A stretch of DNA of 64,000 nt from Piliocolobus tephrosceles (Eukaryota; Chordata; Mammalia; Primates; Cercopithecidae): assembly GCF_002776525.5 (NCBI RefSeq), contig NC_045438.1, positions 146,918,095 to 146,982,094 on the forward strand. Direction: 5' to 3'. The stretch's first letter is position 1, and every line of letters starts with the position of its first letter. The translations under genes were made by a program, and so were the position numbers. This document shows, one piece after another, positions 56,891 through 64,000 of this stretch. The notes under the pieces were generated by a model, which did not search any database, was not told where the DNA came from, and was given only the letters and a program-made list of their open reading frames with translations.

Positions 56891-57465
56891 CATAGTATTT
56901 CTTTTTAAATGTGAAGATGGGAATCTGCTAGTAACTAAAAAGGTCACTTTTAAGAAGAAACATTCAATCTTAATTTTAATGAAATTCAATACATATAGTT
57001 ATCTATTCCCCTTCCCACCCCCTAATCTTGTCTAGATTTTTCTTTAACTTGCTTCCTTATTGGGTAATAGTTGGAAGAGAGAAAATCAAAGTCACTTTGC
57101 GATTTCACTTTGGAAGTATTTTGGTTTTCTAAGGCAAAGGTGAGGATATTGGATATAATTAGTTTCCTGTGTAATCCTCTTTATTGTATTGCATATGCAT
57201 ATAAAAGTATTATTGAAAAGTAATCCACAGAATTCTCAAGAGTGCTAGAGAGTGTATGGCAAAAAATAATAATAATAAAAAAAAAAATCAGAGCAGAGGG
57301 TTTAGGAAGAGAATGTTTTCCTTCCTTGGTGCTGAAGAGGGGAGATTTCTAGCAAAGGAATTAAGAGCCACCCTCCTCCCTGGACTCTCTCTCTCAGTAC
57401 ATAAGGAAAAGAAAATATATACCGCATTCTTCTGAATAAATATCTAAAATTAACTGAAATTTATT
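56891..57465. other. Unassigned, with a POU dimer-like palindrome
   Basis: Unique AT-rich DNA. 'ttgcatatgcat' at 57189-57200 is one base from the POU dimer (MORE) site. Confidence 0.4.
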
Positions 57466-57481
57466 AGGCATATAGAGTTTT

Positions 57482-57970
57482 TTTTTAAATTTTTTAAATT
57501 TTTTAATTTTTAATTTTTTATTATACTTTAAGTTCTAGGGTACATGTGCATAACGTGCAGGTTTGTTACATATGTATACCTGTGCCATGTTGGTGTGCTG
57601 CACCCATCAACTCGTCAGCACCCATCAATTCATCATTTACATCCGGTATAACTCCCCAGTGCAATCCTTCCCCCCTCCCCCCTCCCCATGATAGGCCCCG
57701 GTGTGTGATGTTCCCCTTCCCGAGTCCAAGTGAGCTCATTGTTCAGTTCCCACCTATGAGTGAGAACATGCGGTGTTTGGTTTTCTCTTCTTGTGATAGT
57801 TTGCTAAGAATGATGGTTTCCAGCTGCATCCATGTCCCTACAAAGGACGCAAACTCATCCTTTTTTATGGCTGCATAGTATTCCATGGTGTATATGTGCC
57901 ACATTTTCTTAATCCAGTCTGTCACAGATGGACATTTGGGTTGATTCCAAGTCTTTGCTATTGTGAATAG
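57482..57970 (-). mobile_element. Old World monkey L1 3' end, young insertion
   Basis: Reverse-strand L1PA-derived 3' end with the monkey-type segment 'caactcgtcagcacccatca' and 'gataggccccggtgtgtgat'. Exact 16-bp TSD 'aggcatatagagtttt' at 57466-57481 and 57971-57986. Truncated in the ORF2 C-terminal part. Confidence 0.92.
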
Positions 57971-58035
57971 AGGCATATAGAGTTTTGATTGACTTTGTTT
58001 CACAAAGCATGTTATCCATTTTTCCACGTCCCTCC

Positions 58036-58057
58036 TTTTTTTTTTTTTTTTTTTTTT
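58036..58057. repeat. T22 homopolymer
   Basis: Isolated poly-T without an adjacent SINE body. Confidence 0.95.
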
Positions 58058-58231
58058 AATTATTTGCTGTATAGTCTTTAGGTCAATGTTTATAGTTGAA
58101 AAATAACATTCTTTCCCTTATGGGGAAGCATGTGATTTCAAGATAATCTACAATGAAAGAAAAACTTTATGTTCTCATGTTGGACAGTTGGATGTCTCTA
58201 AACTTTCTTGTCTAACAGGAAGATGACTTTA

Positions 58232-58349
58232 GTAGAGAAAGGTTTTCTCCATGTTGGTCAGGCTGGTCTTGCACTCCCGACCTCAGGTGATCTGCCTGCC
58301 TCGGCCTCCCAAAGTGCTGGGATTACAGGCATGAGACACCGCACCCGGC
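58232..58349 (-). mobile_element. Alu left-arm-only insertion without A-tail
   Basis: Only the Alu 5' half is present; it ends at the linker ('gtagagaaaggttttctcc' on this strand). Exact 15-bp TSD 'aggaagatgacttta' at 58217-58231 and 58350-58364 shows it inserted in this form. Confidence 0.93.
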
Positions 58350-58364
58350 AGGAAGATGACTTTA

Positions 58365-58674
58365 CATCACCTCATTCCTGTAATGAATACTGTGGAGACC
58401 TGCCATTTGCCAGGCAGGCTAAAGGCACTGGGGCCAGTGAGATAAATGTGTCATGCCCCTATCCTCAAAGAGTTCCCAAATTCACAGAGGAGGACACGAG
58501 GTGAACAAAACGTTATGACACAGGCGGGCAGTGAGTGCTGTAAGACAAGAAGGGGCCGTGGGAGGGTGTACCTACTACATGTGGCTAGACTGTCCCTACA
58601 TATGGGTTGATCACAACTATATGGGTTTTCTCTATTAAAATTATTTTCTTTTTATTGATTAGTACAGAATTTTA
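58365..58674. other. Unassigned
   Basis: 'tgccatttgccaggcaggct' to 'gaacaaaacgttatgacaca' resembles an old dispersed repeat 3' end, but the family is not assigned. Confidence 0.35.
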
Positions 58675-58976
58675 TTTTATTTTATTATTTTTTGAGACAG
58701 AGTTTCACTCTTGTCACACAGGCTGAAGTGCAATGGCGTGATCTCGGCTCATGGCAACCTCTACCTTCCTGGATCAAGCGATTCTCCTGCCTCAGTCTCC
58801 CAAGTAGCTGGGATTACAGGCGCCTGCCACCAGACCTGGCTAATTTTGGTATTTTTGGTAGAGAAGAGGTTTCACCATGTTAGCCAGGCTGGTCTTGAAC
58901 TCCTGACCTCAGGTGATCCACCAAACTTGGCTTCACAAAGTGCTGGGATGACAGGTGTGAGCCACCATGCCGGATC
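58675..58976 (-). mobile_element. Alu (S type)
   Basis: Flanked by a 21-bp TSD starting 'attgattagta' (58654-58674 and 58977-58997) with one mismatch. (TTTTA)n tail. Confidence 0.94.
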
Positions 58977-59144
58977 ATTGATTAGTAAAGAATTTTAATG
59001 GTAAAGATAAGAATAGATAAATTTAAGGGCTCATTTTCGTTTCTTCATTCTCATGCTATAACATACAGTGTATTTGAATTTCCAAGCAGAAATTCGCAGG
59101 TGCAAAAAAATAACACATGGCATTATTTCATCAGTAGTTCTTTC

Positions 59145-59441
59145 TTTTCTTTCTTTTTTTGAGACGGAGTCTTGCTCTGTCACCCAGGCTGGAATGCAGT
59201 GGCGTGATCTCGGCTCACTGCAAGCTCCACCTCCTGAGTTCACACCATTCTCCTGCCTCAGCCTCCCAAGTAGCTGGGACTACAGGCGCCCAACACAATG
59301 CCTGGCTAGTTTTTTCTGTTTTTAGTAGAGACGGGGTTTCACTGTGTTAGCCAGGATGGTCTCAATCTCCTGACCTTGTGATCTACCCGCCTCAGCCTCC
59401 CAAAGTGCTGGGATTACAGGCGTGAGCCACTGTGCCCAGCC
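59145..59441 (-). mobile_element. AluY
   Basis: TSD 'tcatcagtagttctt' (59128-59142) and 'tcatcagtgattctt' (59442-59456). Y-type ('gctcactgcaagctccacct', 'gtgttagccaggatggtctc'). Confidence 0.94.
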
Positions 59442-62189
59442 TCATCAGTGATTCTTTATTTTGGGTATATGGTAGAATATGGCACCTGGGAGAGTTTTCA
59501 AAAAGTACCAAAGCTTGAGCTACTTCTTGGTGAGCAAGGACCTTAAAAAACTCTCGAGCAAAAATGGCATGCCTTCGAGGAGGGTGAGACGCTGTCAGAG
59601 TCTCTCCTGCCCCAAGGACCCAGACTGATCACCAATGTTCATGGCACAAATTGGCTATAGGGGCTTCCAGGCCGAATGCTCCCTATTAGCATTGGGAGAA
59701 TAGACACTGAACCTACCAGATGATGAAGCAGAAGTGGCCTGCCTAGAAAAGCTCCTCATCCCTCAGAAATGATTTCCTACCTTGAGAATTGATACTTGAA
59801 ATTTCACAGTTAGATGGCCACACCTTTTCCAGAAGCTTTATTTTCTTCAAAAATAAAAGTGTCTCTAAGGAGTTACAATAAAACTTACTGGTGATTTGTA
59901 TCATTTGGGGCTCATCTCCTCATAGCAGGTTTTGAAAGGGGTTAGCAAGGTAAGTTTATGAGACTATTGGATTCTACTAATGAGCATTGGAAAAGGTGCA
60001 AGAATAGAAACCTGTATTTGGCACTTCTGAGCATGGGTCTGCAGCTTACCCTAAAAGTGGAGTTGGTCCCTTATTTTAATATCACTTAATGCTCTTTGTA
60101 ATGCTATCATTATAGGGATGATGCTCTTTCTTCTAGTTTTGACCTCTCTGCTGTCTAGAAACTTTTTCATGTCAAAAGTTCACATTGTTCATTCATATCA
60201 AAAGAACCAAATGAGATACAAACAGAAAAATACAATTTATATGGCAGAAGTGGGGAAAATCACGGAAATTCCTCAAAAAGCGAGTAGCACAGGTCAGGGT
60301 GGTGTTCCTTGTACGCTTTCATACAAGATATTTTGTATCATTCTCGCTTAGAAAGAAGCACCTGTCCTCAGAGAGGCTGGTCACGGATGGTTCTGCAAAG
60401 CACTTAGCACATTCTGAGTGCTCTGTAAATGTTGAGGCTATGAGGTAATCTTCAGAAGATGTCTCCTGAGAGGAAGGTGCTATGCAAATACTAGTACTGT
60501 TATTCTTTTAGCACAAATATATAATTGACTTTCTGTTAAACATTGCAGCAAGTTAAATTAATTCAGTATGATTACAGTCATTAAACAAATGCCTGGTAAT
60601 GACTGCCTTCTTATTTTAGCAATTCCTCAGACCACTGGGGTAATACCATATAAGACTTTTGCTCCATTGTCAGATTAATTGGGTTGTACAACCTGCGTTT
60701 CACGATAGAGTGTGCACACTGCCTTACAGCAACCGGACTATGATTTAAGGCTAGTGCTGAACTAATTTACCTTCCAGTTTTCCCTATTGCTCTTGCCATT
60801 CCGTTAGGTACAATTGACTAGTTCATTACAGCATACAAGTAGCTTAAGGCCATTTCTACCTGTTAAAAAAGAAGTGTGCTTTTCAAACCAAAATGTGGGC
60901 AGGAATTCTCCCACAATCATTCTCGCAACGCTGAAACCAGCCAAAACGAGAGGGACAGCGATGGCTTTAACCTGTGCTCGCATGGGGGTGGTCACCCTAA
61001 GAATTACCTGCCATCTTAGCAAGCAGGACAGAAACAGTTAAGTCCTAAAGGCTGTGAGTTAAAAACTCTGCCTGAGAGAAAAGCAACGTAAGATGTCCCT
61101 GCCAGGTGTGGATGGAGAAAGACTGCACTCCTTAAGCCTCTCTTTCCACTGAAGGTCATCTGTCTGGTGCCACCTTAGAAACTGGTCTGATTCTGCAGAG
61201 GACATTGAATGATAACACCCCACAAGTCAGCTGACTGCTGTGTCAGAGCTGCTGCTTTCTGCATTATCGCAACTGCCAGCTCCAGCTCCTGCAGTTTCCC
61301 AGTCGCAATGCAGCAAAGCAGAGACAGACAACTAGGCACAAAGCAACAGAGTTTTAAAGTTTTCTTCTCCTGCTACTACTTAGCGTGTCTTGCATGAGGA
61401 GTATTTACCTTTGTTTAGCCAGGAGCAAAGACGCAGCCTGAATGTACACGATGGCTTCTAACTTGGCAGCGAGAATTTTCAGCTGAGCAGGTACTGCTCG
61501 GAGACTTGTAACCAAACTGCTTCTGATGGAGCACGGCTGGTTTCCCACCATGTGTGTGAATAGTTTGGGGGCTTCTTATGCCACGCTGCTCTACCTGCAG
61601 GAATAAAGGCTAGGACAAAGGAGAGGATGCTTGCCATGGTTTGTCTGGCTGGGGCCTGTGCGAGCGACTCACCGCACTGATGCTGTGTGACTCCCCAGCT
61701 CACCTTTAAGGCTGGTCACGGGGCTGGCGCAGATCCCCACTCCTCAGTTAGAGCACGGTTTAAAGGAGAAACCAGACTCCCTGATCTAAATCTTTCCCAG
61801 TCCTCTCTGGATGCGGGACAGCTGTCGACTAGCAGTGACACAACCAGCCATCAAGTGGAGAATCCTTGCGACTGCAGTCTGTGTGCAGGTGGAGCCCGGG
61901 AGAATGACAGTCTAATTTCGGTCATCCAATGGCTTTTTCTGATTTTCCTAAATAATCGTGCTCGCTAAGTATACAGTTGTCTGGATTAGCCTGCCTGCCA
62001 TGCAGTCCTCATCAACTCTGGCTGGAAATCAGGGTGCCAGGCAAGCCGCCTTTAGCTCTGGCTTCTTTCTGCGTGATGCTATGCAGCTAGGATGGGTCAC
62101 GCTGACAACAAAGAAGGAAGCAGAAAGCATCACTCTCTCTTCTCTTGTGATGTTAGCGGAACATAACTCTTCTTCGCAGTGATGCCCTC

Positions 62190-62191
<2 letters not shown>
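59442..62191. other. Repeat-free unique region, part 1
   Basis: No interspersed repeat recognised over 2.7 kb. From about 60600 many CpGs are retained. Open frames (60814-61041, 61687-61968) lack recognisable domains or splice context. Candidate regulatory or noncoding-transcript sequence. Confidence 0.5.

Positions 62192-62231
<40 letters not shown>
62192..62231. repeat. (TG)20 microsatellite
   Basis: Perfect TG array, then 'tatgcgtg'. Likely polymorphic. Confidence 0.97.
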
Positions 62232-62234
<3 letters not shown>

Positions 62235-62890
62235 CGTGTTTTAATTCATCTAATCGAAGAGCCTAGCAAACATCATCATGGACGTGGTTTTTAATGATTT
62301 GGAAAAAACGAAAAAAAGACAGCCTGTGGAGACAGCGATTCGAAACAGCGGCACATTTAGGTTATTGCCAATTTGAAATACTTGGTTTGTGAAGCTGAGC
62401 CCTAAGGGACAAGCTCGGCAACTGAGGAAGAGATCGTAGATAAAGAAATAAAAATGACAAGCGTAATGGAGGCTCTGCGAAGGGACTGTCAGAGCATCAG
62501 TTCATGGATGGCAATTTCGCCAGGCTGAGATTGAATAATTCATAGATTGAAATTACCCTGCTTTCACCTTTCCATTTAAACCGGCATGATCTGAATCTCT
62601 AATAAATTTTCAAGATAAAGTAAAATGCCAATTTGAATCTGAAGAGCTTTTAAAACCAGATGCTGCATCCCTGCATCTTTCGGTATCTTTCACAATTATC
62701 CTATGAGAACAGCACTTCATCACGAAGCACCATTACCAGGGAAAATTACTGTGATTACAATAGCAACAATAGAATACCATCAAATGATCTCTAATTTACC
62801 TAATTTGCTGAGACTGACTGTGTGGTTTTGATATCCATTGTATGTCACCATGCCCGGCACCCGTGAAGCTATCTCGCGCTGGAACAAAAG
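62232..62890. promoter_or_regulatory. Candidate conserved noncoding element
   Basis: AT-rich yet 15 CpGs lie in 62231-62730. Contains two 'acaatag' SOX-like motifs 9 bp apart (62757, 62766) and TAAT-type homeodomain words ('attgaataattcat', 'ctctaatttacctaatttgc', 'cacaattatc'). No coding frame. Inference from composition only. Confidence 0.45.
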
Positions 62891-62894
62891 TGGC

Positions 62895-62897
62895 ATC

Positions 62898-62930
<33 letters not shown>

Positions 62931-62931
62931 C
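62895..62931. repeat. TG-rich microsatellite
   Basis: (TG)12 with 'tatgtgtgcatgcac' at its right end. Confidence 0.95.
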
Positions 62932-64000
62932 ATGCACACCCTGCTACCTTAACTGTGAAAGCCTAGCAAAGAATATTCTCCTAGGTTACCATATTTCTTT
63001 CCTTTGCTTCACATTTTTGCTTTTTTCCAATGCCTCTACCCCAAATGTGTGTGGGGAAATGGAGAGCCTGTCATGGATGACTGTTTTTTGATACAGAAGA
63101 GCATTGATTTGTTAATTTATATACCCACTTTATTTTAATGTCTACAAGCATGTGTTTACTAAAAGGGAGGTAGGATGCTGTTCTGGGAGAGTAGTTTTAA
63201 AATGCAGCCGAGATGTAGCAAATGTGTTTGTTTCATCTTTGAAACCCCTGTCTGTCTCTTTCAGGTTAGAAATCCTTTCCAGGAACTTTAGTCCTGGTGT
63301 GATGTGTCAGAAGCCTCTCAGATTGCAAAGAAGCTCGGGAGAGACAATCAGTAATAACTCTATACAGCTTTTATTAAAAGCATGCATGTTCAATTCAGTG
63401 ATTAAATGAAGCTTCGGTACAACTTTGGCTATGTTTATGCCTGCTCACTCTGGAGTAAAAGTCTGTACTAAAGAGAACTTTTTGGGACAGGCTGCACGGT
63501 TCATCTCAGGGTAACTGTGCCATCCTGAGAAGGTGGCATGGATCATAAATCCTCCCTGGAGAACAGACTGTAATCATTAACAGGCACAATGGCTTCTGGA
63601 ATTTTACTTTCAATAGCATGAAGGTAGTATGTGGGTTTCTGCTAGTCAAGTGATTTAAGTGTGATTATCTAAGGTAGGGCTTCGGAGGTGTGACAACCAT
63701 CTGGGAGGAAGGTAGGTTTGAAACATACTTTTCCAATGTTCTGGGATTTTTGCATGAGATCCTTAGCTCTGATACGTTCCTCAATCCATTATCACAGCGT
63801 TACCCCTTCCCTGATCCTGTGACTCAACAAATAACGTTGTCAGGGTAGGTAAGTTGTGTTTCTCATCATTTGTATAATTGAATATGTTTTTCGTCGTGTG
63901 CTTTCAGCAAGAACATGCTCTTTTATGTTATCTTTTCTTTCTGCTTATTGTTACTTTATGCTTATTGCTATTTTCACTACCCTTGAGATAACTCACAACT
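62932..64000. other. Repeat-free unique region, part 2
   Basis: No interspersed repeat or supported exon to the window end. Confidence 0.5.

Noticed and set aside
61687..61968. 93-residue frame in the repeat-free right end
   Set aside because: Composition is not clearly coding and no domain is recognised. A noncoding transcript or regulatory element fits as well.
1..64000. CRISPR array, operon or bacterial mobile element
   Set aside because: All regular repeats are eukaryotic SINE/LINE/microsatellite sequence. Nothing prokaryotic is present.

Overview
The window is primate nuclear DNA, most likely from an Old World monkey (macaque/baboon group). Three Alu copies (15732-16038, 18767-19052, 19678-19975 on the minus strand) share base changes that I associate with cercopithecoid AluY lineages, for example 'ggcgtaaacccgggagg' and 'gatccggccac'. 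The L1 3' end at 57482-57970 carries the Old World monkey form of the L1 3'UTR. No convincing protein-coding exon, tRNA, rRNA or CRISPR array was found. The long open frames are chance frames in Alu, L1 and simple repeats, so the window reads as intergenic or intronic.

Layout. From about 380 to 11935 lies one very old, nearly full-length L1 (L1M type, plus strand), cut by 17 Alu-type insertions and two MaLR LTRs. A hAT-type MITE with terminal inverted repeats follows at 11973-12193. From 12920 to 23403 lies a second, younger full-length L1 (L1PB/L1PA type, plus strand). It has a 5'UTR of internal repeats, ORF1 and ORF2 remnants and a recognisable 3'UTR, nine nested Alus and a 100-N assembly gap at 19053-19152. 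The range 23.4-35 kb is a mix of L2, MaLR LTRs, Alus and a minus-strand L1 (31985-34815) that itself contains a small L1PA insertion. The range 35-45 kb holds MIRs, an L2, two solo ERV1 LTRs (39768-40797 and 43047-43803) and, between them, an L1PA copy with a 5' inversion.

From 45 kb onward repeat density falls. The range 45139-48646 is almost repeat-free and contains three perfect POU octamer motifs within 124 bp. A block of about 200 bp occurs twice (51096-51294 and 56391-56587), each copy followed by a minus-strand Alu. The last 4.5 kb (59442-64000) contains no recognisable interspersed repeat. It keeps many CpGs in AT-rich sequence and has paired SOX-like and homeodomain-like motifs, so it is the best candidate for conserved regulatory DNA here.

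No genes act together in this window. The content is a layered record of retrotransposition: L2/MIR, then L1M and MaLR, hAT and ERV1 LTRs, then L1PB and AluJ/S, then AluY and L1PA, then monkey-specific AluY and L1. Target-site duplications read from the sequence support much of this nesting. Family names come from recognition by eye, and subfamily labels are approximate.
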